Of a stretch of DNA of 64,000 nt, positions 18,848-26,594 are shown piece after piece. The stretch is taken from NCBI RefSeq assembly GCF_002860255.1, contig NZ_PGVE01000028.1, positions 124,001 to 188,000 on the forward strand, read 5' to 3'. Positions within the stretch are counted from its first letter, which is position 1. Every line of letters begins with the position of its first letter. The notes below the pieces were generated by a model. It was not told where the DNA came from. It searched no databases and was given only the letters and a program-made list of their open reading frames with translations. Source of the DNA: Neobacillus cucumis. Its GTDB lineage: Bacteria > Bacillota > Bacilli > Bacillales > Cytobacillaceae. A program made the translations under genes and the position numbers.

Positions 18848-20026
18848 TTACACATACTGGCCAACTCTCACATGACCTTTGATTAGGTTGCGTGCAATAA
18901 TCATTCGTTGAATTTCATCCGTTCCGTCGTAAATTCTCCATAACCTTGCTTCACGGTACCAGCGCTCAATCGGCAATTCCTTTGTGTAACCCATTCCACC
19001 ATGGATTTGCAGAACGCGATCTACCACTTTATTCCCCATATTGGAGCCATATAATTTTGCCATCGACGCAAGGTGCCGGTTATCTTCACCTTGATCAAGA
19101 GTAAAAGCAGCATTCAATACAAGCCATCTTGCTGCTTCAATTTCAACCGCAGAATCAGCGATTTGCCATTGAATCGCTTGCCTTTCAGCAATCGGTTTTC
19201 CAAAGGTGATCCGTTCTTTTGAATAATCAATCGCCATTTGCAGCAGGCGCTCTGCTGCTCCAACGGCTCTGGCGCCGACAATCCATCTTGCAAAGCCAAT
19301 CCATTCAAGTCCGATATTATACCCTTTGTGTAATTCTCCTAGGATATTTTCCTCAGGAACACGAACATGATCGAATACTAAGCCAGCTGGACCCCATTCC
19401 CCCATCGTATGTATATACTCGGATTTCCAGCCCATATCACGGTCTGCAATAAAGCAGGTCACGCCCTCACGGCCAAGTGTGGCTTGATGCCTTTCTTTAT
19501 CTGTAATGGCGATTACCATAACAAAATCGGCTTCATTTCCACCAGTAATAAATGTCTTTTCTCCATTTAAAACCCAGTCATTTCCATCTTTGACGGCCGT
19601 CATTTTGAGGTTTCTTGTATCAGAGCCTGCTCCTGGTTCCGTCATGGCAAAACAGGATTTTTTCTCTCCATTAATTGTTGGCAGTAAATATTTTTGTTTT
19701 TGTTCTTCATTTCCATAATAAAGAATATTATCTGCAGAGCCGCCAAATGAAAAGGGGACAAAGGTCTTTGATACTTCCATCAAGACAATGGCCATCATCA
19801 TTTGTCCAAGATCTGCACCGCCGTATTCCTCAGGTGTATTAATTCCCCAAAACCCAGCTTCCTTCGCCTTTAACTGCAGCTCTTTTAATTTACCTGGAGG
19901 CAGGCTTGGTCTACCTTCACGCTCATTTCTTAAAACGTCATTTTCAAGTGGAATGAGTTCTTTTTCAACAAATCTTCTAATTGTTTTTTGCACCATTTTT
20001 TGTTCATCAGTAAGGCGTAAATGCAT
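18848..20026 (-). CDS. acyl-CoA dehydrogenase, classical
   Basis: A 392-residue FAD-dependent acyl-CoA dehydrogenase: TEPGAGSDTRN, QIHGGMGYTKE, and the ending IYDGTDEIQRM, where Asp-Gly-Thr-Asp-Glu carries the catalytic base. An open frame extends 15 codons upstream, but ATG 20026 has GGAGTG 7 bases before it and gives the standard N-terminus MHLRLTDEQK. It leads the block reading through the SDR and MaoC genes and is preceded by a promoter with the second copy of the palindromic operator. Confidence 0.93.
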   Translation of the reverse strand: MHLRLTDEQKMVQKTIRRFVEKELIPLENDVLRNEREGRPSLPPGKLKELQLKAKEAGFWGINTPEEYGGADLGQMMMAIVLMEVSKTFVPFSFGGSADNILYYGNEEQKQKYLLPTINGEKKSCFAMTEPGAGSDTRNLKMTAVKDGNDWVLNGEKTFITGGNEADFVMVIAITDKERHQATLGREGVTCFIADRDMGWKSEYIHTMGEWGPAGLVFDHVRVPEENILGELHKGYNIGLEWIGFARWIVGARAVGAAERLLQMAIDYSKERITFGKPIAERQAIQWQIADSAVEIEAARWLVLNAAFTLDQGEDNRHLASMAKLYGSNMGNKVVDRVLQIHGGMGYTKELPIERWYREARLWRIYDGTDEIQRMIIARNLIKGHVRVGQYV

Positions 20027-20098
20027 TTTTTTCACTCCATTCTTAATCTTGAAATCTAGTTTTTTCTTCAATAAAAGAGTATGCAGGAAGGATTTAAC

Positions 20099-20120
20099 AC
20101 ATACCTACCGGTTGGTATGT
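20099..20120. promoter_or_regulatory. TetR-type palindromic operator, copy 2
   Basis: A 22-bp palindrome with arms ACATACC and GGTATGT around the centre TACCGGTT, one mismatch pair. It lies 8 bp downstream of the -10 box, the same arrangement as at 14530-14553. Confidence 0.65.
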
Positions 20121-20128
20121 TAATACTA

Positions 20129-20157
20129 ATTTTATTCCGAAATTTCAGATAATACAA
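20129..20157 (-). promoter_or_regulatory. SigA promoter of upper lipid block
   Basis: TTGTAT (20152-20157) and TAAAAT (20129-20134) on the minus strand with 17-bp spacing, upstream of the acyl-CoA dehydrogenase at 20026. Confidence 0.6.
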
Positions 20158-20175
20158 GCGTTAACTAGATTATTT

Positions 20176-20211
20176 GTAAAAAAATCCTCAACTCCAAAGA
20201 GCTGAGGATTT
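20176..20211 (-). terminator. terminator of DUF3147 pair
   Basis: A 13-bp stem with one mismatch (20182-20194 with 20199-20211) and a T run on the minus strand. It overlaps the stop codon of the downstream gene. Confidence 0.85.
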
Positions 20212-20581
20212 ATATTTGACGGATCGCTTTTTTTGTCATGCGCTCACGCAATGTAGAAATCGTCACGGAGCTGACAAGCCAAGAAATAAGTCCAAATGTG
20301 ATACTAAAAATCCAATTGTTGGTCCCTTGCAATGAAAGAAGTACTGCAATGACACATATAATACCGCCGATCATTCCATAAACAGAACCTCTGGCAATAT
20401 TCGCAGCTTTCTTTGTACCTGATGCGATTCCTACCATTATTACTGCAGTCAGCATAACTGCCGGAAACGCTGCAAAAATTCCTGCTAGAATCTTCCAAGG
20501 AGAAACAACTGTGATTAAATAACTAAGGGAAACGGCTGACCCACCGAGTAAAAATCGCATAAATAAATCCTGTTTATTCAC
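20210..20581 (-). CDS. DUF3147-like membrane protein
   Basis: A small, very hydrophobic protein of 123 residues with four probable membrane helices. The first helices read FLLGGSAV and AGIFAAFPAV, shared with the gene directly upstream, and match my memory of the DUF3147 family, whose function is unknown. The start is uncertain: a GTG at 20581 has AGGGA 8 bases upstream, while a TTG at 20599 would nearly abut the neighbour's stop and add six residues. The two genes are clearly one transcription unit. Confidence 0.75.
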   Translation of the reverse strand: MNKQDLFMRFLLGGSAVSLSYLITVVSPWKILAGIFAAFPAVMLTAVIMVGIASGTKKAANIARGSVYGMIGGIICVIAVLLSLQGTNNWIFSITFGLISWLVSSVTISTLRERMTKKAIRQI

Positions 20582-20599
20582 GTTGATCTTCCCTTCCAA

Positions 20600-20959
20600 T
20601 TAATGTGATATTATCAATACAACGATGATAGAGATAGCAAACCAACAAGCCATTGATTGCAGTATTCCTTTTTTCCATCCAAACTTAGGTAAGAGGTATC
20701 CTGCCATAAGTGCAACTAATATATTAATCGCCATTCCGAAAATGGCACCTCTAGATAACATAATTGAATGGGAGATCAACTGCCCGCCATGAAAATCCAG
20801 ACCAATTGTAAGCAGGGCAGCTAAATAGACAGCAGGGAAGGCTGCAAAAATTCCGCCAACCTTCTCACCCAGCTTTTTCGCTGCGATTGTACATGCCACA
20901 ACAGCTAGTCCGCCTAATATGAATCGGATAAGCAGTGCACTTAAGGATAAATGAGCCAT
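20600..20959 (-). CDS. DUF3147-like membrane protein, paralogue
   Basis: A 119-residue protein with four predicted membrane helices, paralogous to the next gene: RFILGGLAVVA and VGGIFAAFPAVYLA align with RFLLGGSAVSL and LAGIFAAFPAVML. Its stop lies directly against the following gene. A pair of short, similar four-helix proteins suggests a hetero-oligomer, as in small multidrug or fluoride-type channels with paired subunits; this is inference only. A perfect inverted repeat lies 38 bp upstream of the start. Confidence 0.78.
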   Translation of the reverse strand: MAHLSLSALLIRFILGGLAVVACTIAAKKLGEKVGGIFAAFPAVYLAALLTIGLDFHGGQLISHSIMLSRGAIFGMAINILVALMAGYLLPKFGWKKGILQSMACWFAISIIVVLIISH

Positions 20960-20996
20960 TTTTTATTCGCCTCTTTTGTGTCCCTCGTTGATTTTA

Positions 20997-21020
20997 AGTT
21001 TGTGAGTGAAGTCACAAACT
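20997..21020. promoter_or_regulatory. inverted repeat upstream of DUF3147 pair
   Basis: AGTTTGTGA and TCACAAACT, a perfect 9-bp inverted repeat with a 6-base centre, in the leader of the DUF3147 pair. It may be an operator. The rest of the 294-bp gap 20960-21253 shows no gene; several TTGACT-like sequences occur without a convincing -10. Confidence 0.45.
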
Positions 21021-21253
21021 AATTTATGTATCCATTTTACATCAATATTTCAAATAATCTTGTGAACACTTTATTACTGTTTTCGAAGCGGTTTCATGTG
21101 GGGATTATTTTTTTGACTGCTTTTATATTGTAACGTTTAGTACTTTTTTGATTCATTTAAAATTATTGACTATTTTCCTCCCTTTTTACAAATGATAAAG
21201 ATGATATTCATTTGAATATCCGTTTCAAGTATCCTATGATGAGGTGATTGTTG

Positions 21254-21406
21254 ATGAGCTATAGAGACACATTAGATTCACAGTCGGAGCTTTTTCACTA
21301 CACTTTCACAAGACCGAAGCACACCAAAGCACAGGTGAACGGTCAGACAAGATTGTCACAAAATCAGATCATCTTAAGGAGCAATGCTAAGGCACATCGC
21401 TGGTAA
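21254..21406 (+). CDS. small YpzG-like protein
   Basis: A 50-residue ORF, MSYRDTLDSQSELFHYTF.., with a good ribosome site (GAGGTG 7 bases before ATG 21254). It is basic toward the C-terminus and contains KAQVNGQTRLSQNQ, which recalls the QVNG motif of the small Bacillus YpzG-like family; that match is from memory. It has no membrane helix. A stable hairpin and a strong terminator close by support a real transcript. Function unknown. Confidence 0.6.
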   Translation: MSYRDTLDSQSELFHYTFTRPKHTKAQVNGQTRLSQNQIILRSNAKAHRW

Positions 21407-21434
21407 GCAAGAGTCTTAGTATCGAAACGAATTC

Positions 21435-21460
21435 GGACTGTACAATGACTCGTGCAGTCC
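21435..21460 (+). other. hairpin downstream of small ORF
   Basis: GGACTGTAC pairs with GTGCAGTCC (9 bp, one G-T wobble) in the trailer of the small gene, just before the terminator. It may stabilise the short mRNA. Confidence 0.4.
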
Positions 21461-21468
21461 AAAGAAGG

Positions 21469-21505
21469 AAAGATCCTTTTCTCTATTCGAAAAGGGTCTT
21501 TCTTT
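21469..21505 (+). terminator. intrinsic terminator
   Basis: A 13-bp stem (21469-21481 with 21489-21501, one T-G pair) is followed by a T-rich run. It ends the small YpzG-like gene. Confidence 0.85.
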
Positions 21506-21596
21506 ATACGGAATTATTATGTCAAATGGCTTGAAAAGATAATGTTTCAACGATATGATAAAACCTAATTACATAATACAAAACGGAGTGTTTCGC

Positions 21597-22100
21597 ATGT
21601 TTGAATCTTTTACAATTAGAGATGCAGAAGTAAATGATTTGCCGATTATTGTTGATATCTACAATTCCACCATCCCAGGAAGGATGGTTACAGCCGATTT
21701 AGAGCCAGTATCCGTTGAAAGCCGGATGCAGTGGTTCAATGAACACTCACCTTCCTTTCGTCCTTTATGGGTCGTAGAGACGAACGGTGAGATTTGCGCC
21801 TGGGTCAGTTTTCAATCTTTTTATGGCCGGCCTGCTTATAACGCAACAGCTGAGGTAAGTATTTATATTCATCACGATTTCCGCGGCAAGAAGCTCGGGA
21901 AATTTCTTATTCAAAAAGCCATTGATCATTGTCCGAAAGTAGGAATAAAGACGTTGCTCGGATTTATTTTTGGACATAATGAGCCAAGCCTTAAGCTATT
22001 TACAAGCTTTGGATTTGAAAAATGGGCCCACCTGCCAAATGTAGCAGAATTAGATGGAGTAGAAAGAGATCTCCTTATCCTTGGGAAAAGAGTGTACTAA
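21597..22100 (+). CDS. GNAT family N-acetyltransferase
   Basis: A 167-residue GNAT acetyltransferase that moves an acetyl group from acetyl-CoA to an amine. The acetyl-CoA loop is FRGKKLGKFL, preceded by the strand AEVSIYIHHDF, and the C-terminus has the FGFEKWAHLP segment common in phosphinothricin/methionine-sulfone acetyltransferase-like (YwnH-type) proteins. The ATG at 21597 has GGAGTG upstream; an earlier in-frame ATG at 21555 lacks one. Substrate not determinable. Confidence 0.88.
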   Translation: MFESFTIRDAEVNDLPIIVDIYNSTIPGRMVTADLEPVSVESRMQWFNEHSPSFRPLWVVETNGEICAWVSFQSFYGRPAYNATAEVSIYIHHDFRGKKLGKFLIQKAIDHCPKVGIKTLLGFIFGHNEPSLKLFTSFGFEKWAHLPNVAELDGVERDLLILGKRVY

Positions 22101-22127
22101 AACTAATGAAACAAAGGGGTAAATAAC

Positions 22128-22385
22128 ATGAGCGTACATAAGGCAATTACAGAACACGTCAACAAACAAAATAAGAAGATTAATAATTTTTTTAAATTAG
22201 ACCAGCTAAGAGAAATGTACATTGATGAAGCAGTAACATTATGTAAAGCCGGAAAACCTTTTACAACAGAAAAAATAAATGAGATTACGAATCAAATTAA
22301 TGATTTAGCGCGGCAAGGCATCATTCCCTCTCGCAAATTAGTTACAGTTGACATGGTTAGAGAATATACGCTGAAAGACGCATAA
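22128..22385 (+). CDS. DUF2533 (YpbS-like) protein
   Basis: An 85-residue, mostly helical soluble protein with two likely helices and the conserved-looking stretch EAVTLCKAGKPF and GIIPSRKLVT. It resembles the Bacillus YpbS/DUF2533 family from memory; function unknown. It has a good AAAGGGG site and follows the acetyltransferase by 27 bp, so the two may share a transcript. Confidence 0.75.
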   Translation: MSVHKAITEHVNKQNKKINNFFKLDQLREMYIDEAVTLCKAGKPFTTEKINEITNQINDLARQGIIPSRKLVTVDMVREYTLKDA

Positions 22386-22470
22386 GCTTCCATTAAATAG
22401 AACATAGCTTTTTATTATTCCAAAAAAGAACATTTTCTTGTACTATATAGTAGAAATGTTTTCTATTATT

Positions 22471-22488
22471 CTAGGAAACTAATCCTAG
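22471..22488 (+). other. short inverted repeat before kinase gene
   Basis: CTAGGA and TCCTAG with a 6-base loop lie directly before the ribosome site of the histidine kinase. It could modulate its translation or be an operator. Confidence 0.3.
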
Positions 22489-22507
22489 AAAGGACTCGGA
22501 GAATAAT

Positions 22508-24160
22508 ATGGATAAAAAAAAGCTAGTTCTTCTTTATATAATTAGTAGTATTATATGGATTTATAGTTCAAATTACCTGATTGAAGAGTTTCTGCCCTCT
22601 TCGTTTATTTGGATTGTAGAGAGAACAAAAGAAATTTTATATATAGCAGTTACAGGTGCTTTTATTTATTTCTCATACAGCAAACAGCAAGAATTAACAG
22701 ATTCCCAAGAAGACCAAAAGCAGCTTTCCACCCTTATTAATTCAATGGTTGACTTTGTTAATTTTAAGGATGGGGAAGGACGATGGATTGAAGCGAATAA
22801 TTTTGGACTGAAGTTGTTTGGGCTTGAAAATGTTGATTATCGTGGAAAAACGGACGCCGAGCTAGCCGATTATTCTGAATTCCATGGTGATGCCCTTAGA
22901 TATTGTGAGATATCCGATGAAGAAACATGGAAAAAAGGGGAAATCACCCGGATGGAAGAGGTTCTCCAAATGCCGGATAGGACTTATCGAACGTTTGACA
23001 CGATTAAAGTCCCTTTATTTAATCCAGATCACAGCCGGAAAGGGCTAGTTGTTATTGGCCGTGATATTACAGAAAATATGGAAATGGCAAAACAGCTTGC
23101 TGAAAGTCAGCAGCAATATAAGTCGTTATTTGAATATAGCCCGGATATTGTATATATGCTTGACCTGGCTGGTAATATTACCAATTTAAATCCGCATTTT
23201 GATGTGATTACTGGATACAAGCGTGAAGAAATGATTGGGCAAAATGTTCGTACTCTCCTGCCTGAAGAGTATCAACGATCTCTGCCAAAATTTATTCATT
23301 CTGTTGTAGATGAAGCTAAGCCGATTATGTATGAAATTCACATTCCTCATAAAAACGGAACAAGTATCACCTTACAATGTACGTCACTGCCAATTATCGT
23401 GGATGGAAAAATTTCCGGTATTATTGGCTATGGACGTGATGTAACTACCTTGAGAATAACGGAGGAACGGTTAAGAAGAACAGAAAAGCTGTCTGTGGTA
23501 GGTGAACTCTCTGCAAGTGTGGCCCATGAGATTCGGAATCCGCTTACCTCTCTTAAAGGGTTTGTCCAACTTTTACAAGTAGAAGACGAAAAGCATCAAT
23601 TTTATTATCGAATTATGCATGATGAATTAGACCGCATCAATCATATTGTAGGTGAATTATTACTCTTGGCTAAACCGCAGCATTTAAAATTCTCTAAGGC
23701 AGTGATTCAAAAGCTGTTAGGTGATGTCATTTCTCTGTTAAGTACTGAAGCCATTTACTATAATGTTCAGATCATTTCCTCTTTTACAGAAGATGAACTA
23801 TTAATTGAATGTGAACCAAATCAATTAAAACAAGTATTTATTAATATTATTAAAAATGCTATTGAAGCTTCTGAAAAAGGTGGTACAGTTGAAATTGAGC
23901 TGAATTCAGACCAAGGTGAGACAGTGTTGATCAATGTAAAGGATCATGGCTGTGGAATCTCAAAAGAACGATTAGCTCGGATTGGTGAACCGTTTTACTC
24001 TTCAAAAGAAAAAGGTACGGGTTTAGGATTAACAGTTAGTTATAGAATCGTGCAAACCCACAATGGAACGATTCGTTTTGACAGCCAAAAGAATCAAGGA
24101 ACATCTGTACAGATTTCCCTTCCAATTAAACAAATAAATAAAAAAAGGAATTATTCTTAA
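22508..24160 (+). CDS. PAS-domain sensor histidine kinase
   Basis: A 550-residue membrane-anchored kinase. Two N-terminal membrane helices (about 5-22 and 40-57) are followed by two PAS domains (about 70-190 and 200-315), a HisKA domain with phospho-acceptor His340 in SVAHEIRNPL, and an HATPase domain with N box NIIKNAIEAS, G1 DHGCGIS and G2 GTGLGL. There is no adjacent response regulator, as with Bacillus orphan kinases that feed the Spo0F/Spo0A phosphorelay (KinA-KinE). A sporulation role is therefore plausible but inferred. The ATG at 22508 has a GGAG site. Confidence 0.92.
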   Translation: MDKKKLVLLYIISSIIWIYSSNYLIEEFLPSSFIWIVERTKEILYIAVTGAFIYFSYSKQQELTDSQEDQKQLSTLINSMVDFVNFKDGEGRWIEANNFGLKLFGLENVDYRGKTDAELADYSEFHGDALRYCEISDEETWKKGEITRMEEVLQMPDRTYRTFDTIKVPLFNPDHSRKGLVVIGRDITENMEMAKQLAESQQQYKSLFEYSPDIVYMLDLAGNITNLNPHFDVITGYKREEMIGQNVRTLLPEEYQRSLPKFIHSVVDEAKPIMYEIHIPHKNGTSITLQCTSLPIIVDGKISGIIGYGRDVTTLRITEERLRRTEKLSVVGELSASVAHEIRNPLTSLKGFVQLLQVEDEKHQFYYRIMHDELDRINHIVGELLLLAKPQHLKFSKAVIQKLLGDVISLLSTEAIYYNVQIISSFTEDELLIECEPNQLKQVFINIIKNAIEASEKGGTVEIELNSDQGETVLINVKDHGCGISKERLARIGEPFYSSKEKGTGLGLTVSYRIVQTHNGTIRFDSQKNQGTSVQISLPIKQINKKRNYS

Positions 24161-24163
24161 CGA

Positions 24164-24205
24164 AAAGACTGCCTTTATGTTCCGTAAGGCAGTCTTTGTT
24201 CTTTA
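24164..24205. terminator. bidirectional terminator
   Basis: A perfect 12-bp stem (24164-24175 with 24186-24197) lies between the convergent kinase and germination permease genes, with T-rich sequence on both sides. Confidence 0.85.
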
Positions 24206-24212
24206 CATTCTT

Positions 24213-25364
24213 TTATGATTTAGCTTCTTCCTGTTTTTTTGATGGAGTTTCATTCTCCTGCTTGTTTCCTTTCTTTCGATTACGAAAGAAAGCCATTACT
24301 AATAGAAACGAAGGAAGTATAATCTGAAATGGCCAGTGTAAATAAATAGGAACAATATTTAATCCCTCTTTAATGTGCTCTGCATAATTGGAGGCAATCG
24401 TAATGGAAGAAAACAATACAAGAGCCCCCATAGGAAAACTAAGCTTACTTTGATGTTTAATTCCAAAAATATCTGCCGTCCCTGCAACCGCGGCGTAGAA
24501 GAATATCGAAATCTTGAAAAATCCCCCTATAACCAGATATAACATGAAAAGAACATCAAGCCGTTCAATAAAATTTGCCAATTGAATTTTCGATACGGTG
24601 GATAATAATGGGAAATTAGCTCGCATAAATAAATCCGTTCCTAATGCAGCAACGTTAATGACTGCTGTAATGGTAATATTAATTCCACTTAGAATCATTC
24701 CTCCTAAGCAAACCCATTTTGCCTTTTTGGCATCATTTAAAAAGGGCAACAACATGGTAAAGACAATCATCTCTCCAAAAGGGAAATTAATCGTCTCTGT
24801 AAAAGCAGTTTTTAAAACCGGCTTTATGCCATTCTCAAGAATGGGTCGAAGATTCTCTAGATGAATTAATCCCGAAAAGATAACTAATCCGAAACCGACT
24901 ACTGCCATCATATAAACGATCATAAAAAAAAGTTCCCCTACACGGGCAATAACTTCAAATCCCTTGTAAATACCGTAAATAATCGTAAATATCATTAAAC
25001 AATTAATGACTATGAGAGGGGTAACGGTGTAAATGGTTGAGGTTAATAATTCCCCAAAGTCCCTGAGTACCCTGGCAGCACAGTAGAGAAAGTAAATAAT
25101 ATATGCCACTCCAATTGCTCGGCCGATCCATTTACCCATTATTTTTTGAACATAACTTGTGAGTGGGAGATCAGGATAATATTTGTATAGACGATAATAA
25201 ATAAGAAAAACACCCAATCCTCCAAAAAGACCGATTAATATAGAAATCCAGGCATCCTGTTTTGCCTGTGCTCCCAGGCCAACGAGTATCGCACTTCCCA
25301 TTTCAAACAAGACAATTAGTACAAAGAGCTGATAGGCCTTAATTTTTGCACTTTCCATGTACAC
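24213..25364 (-). CDS. spore germinant receptor permease subunit, GerB type
   Basis: A 383-residue integral membrane protein with about ten helices, of the endospore germination permease family (APC superfamily). In germinant receptors this B subunit forms the small-molecule binding site in the spore inner membrane. The charged C-terminal tail (KKGNKQENETPSKKQEE) is cytosolic-looking. It is the last gene of an A-C-B operon, 15 bp after the C subunit; that order is like gerK. The germinant (sugar or amino acid) cannot be told from sequence. Expression is expected in the forespore, but I could not define a SigG promoter. Confidence 0.92.
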   Translation of the reverse strand: MYMESAKIKAYQLFVLIVLFEMGSAILVGLGAQAKQDAWISILIGLFGGLGVFLIYYRLYKYYPDLPLTSYVQKIMGKWIGRAIGVAYIIYFLYCAARVLRDFGELLTSTIYTVTPLIVINCLMIFTIIYGIYKGFEVIARVGELFFMIVYMMAVVGFGLVIFSGLIHLENLRPILENGIKPVLKTAFTETINFPFGEMIVFTMLLPFLNDAKKAKWVCLGGMILSGINITITAVINVAALGTDLFMRANFPLLSTVSKIQLANFIERLDVLFMLYLVIGGFFKISIFFYAAVAGTADIFGIKHQSKLSFPMGALVLFSSITIASNYAEHIKEGLNIVPIYLHWPFQIILPSFLLVMAFFRNRKKGNKQENETPSKKQEEAKS

Positions 25365-25379
25365 CCCCCCTTGCCTGAG

Positions 25380-26594
25380 CTATTTCCCCATTGTGGACCA
25401 AATCGGCAGTGTTCGAATACCTTCACGGCGAATATAAAAGTTTGTTTTCACATTCACATTTAAGTTTGCAAATTCCTCAGGCCAATTCCCCTCTAATTTC
25501 TTCCACCTTTTCGGGTAGGATAAATGCACTCTATCTCCAAAACCAAAGATATCACATTTTAGTTTTTGCGCCGCTTTAACAGTGGTTAAAATTTCCTTGG
25601 TGATTTCTTTTTCCACCAGCTTGTCGATTTTACTGATAATCTCCGGATTATTTAAGTCAATGTCTGTATTGGCTTCACTAATCCAACCCTCACTTTCAAT
25701 AGCAATATTTATCACAGGCTTCTGATGAATAAACTTTATAGAAATTTTTGTTTTAGAGCGTAATGGAGCAACCACAATTGCTTTCTTTTTCTTTTTCCAT
25801 TCGACATTGATATCCGTACTTTTTATTTTATCCCGAAGCCAAACCACCCCGCGGGCTTTTTCTTTATCCAGCCAGCCATGCAATTTAGTTTGATAAAATA
25901 CCGCTATTCCATCTGATGCAAGGTAGGCATCAGTTGTGGTTTTTGTCAGGTTATCCGCGGTCCTTGCCTTAGGTTTATCACCTATTAAGCGATAGCCATT
26001 TAAAAAAGGCTGCTTTCCTTTACTTACTACCCCCAAAATAAAATCATCTATATTTACTGAAGTATTCTCACCCAGCATTGCTTCTGAAGCCTTAATCTGC
26101 TTAGTAATCTTATTTACTGGGAGCCTGTCGAGAATGGTAAGAGTTGTAACAATTTCCTCTGCACTGCAGCCTCTTGCCACAACCATCTCGGTCGTGGTTC
26201 TAAATTCAGGATCTCGATCAAGCGCATCAAGAATATATATCAATTCTTTTTTGGCAATCTCCTCACTGACAACCACTACATTGGTATGTGCGTAATATAG
26301 ACGTCGGGAAACCTTTTTCGTCGCATTTCTAGCAGCTTCTGTTATCGTGTCTCCAGTACTCCTATAAACGGCAATGGGAAGTCCTTGACCTCCCCCCCCG
26401 CCTGCGCCTTGACCGGCTGTTACGTTACCGGGATTAACTAATTGGAAAGAAACCTTAAATTTTTTATCCTTCCCTTTATCAATCCCCATAGCCATGACAA
26501 AAGCCAAGTCCGTCAATTCTTTTTGATTCCAGCATGCGGTTAATAACGGCAAAAGCATTACTAGTATCGTTAAAATGATTAAGCCCTTTTTCAT
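25380..26594 (-). CDS. spore germinant receptor lipoprotein, Ger(x)C type
   Basis: A 404-residue lipoprotein of the Ger(x)C family. The N-terminal signal ends in the lipobox LTAC with the lipidated Cys at residue 21, followed by WNQKELTDLAFV, the typical start of the mature protein. A short Gly-rich stretch (GAGGGGGQG) occurs near residues 60-70. It acts at the outer face of the spore inner membrane with the A and B subunits. Its ATG overlaps the stop of the A subunit by 4 bases. Confidence 0.93.
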   Translation of the reverse strand: MKKGLIILTILVMLLPLLTACWNQKELTDLAFVMAMGIDKGKDKKFKVSFQLVNPGNVTAGQGAGGGGGQGLPIAVYRSTGDTITEAARNATKKVSRRLYYAHTNVVVVSEEIAKKELIYILDALDRDPEFRTTTEMVVARGCSAEEIVTTLTILDRLPVNKITKQIKASEAMLGENTSVNIDDFILGVVSKGKQPFLNGYRLIGDKPKARTADNLTKTTTDAYLASDGIAVFYQTKLHGWLDKEKARGVVWLRDKIKSTDINVEWKKKKKAIVVAPLRSKTKISIKFIHQKPVINIAIESEGWISEANTDIDLNNPEIISKIDKLVEKEITKEILTTVKAAQKLKCDIFGFGDRVHLSYPKRWKKLEGNWPEEFANLNVNVKTNFYIRREGIRTLPIWSTMGK

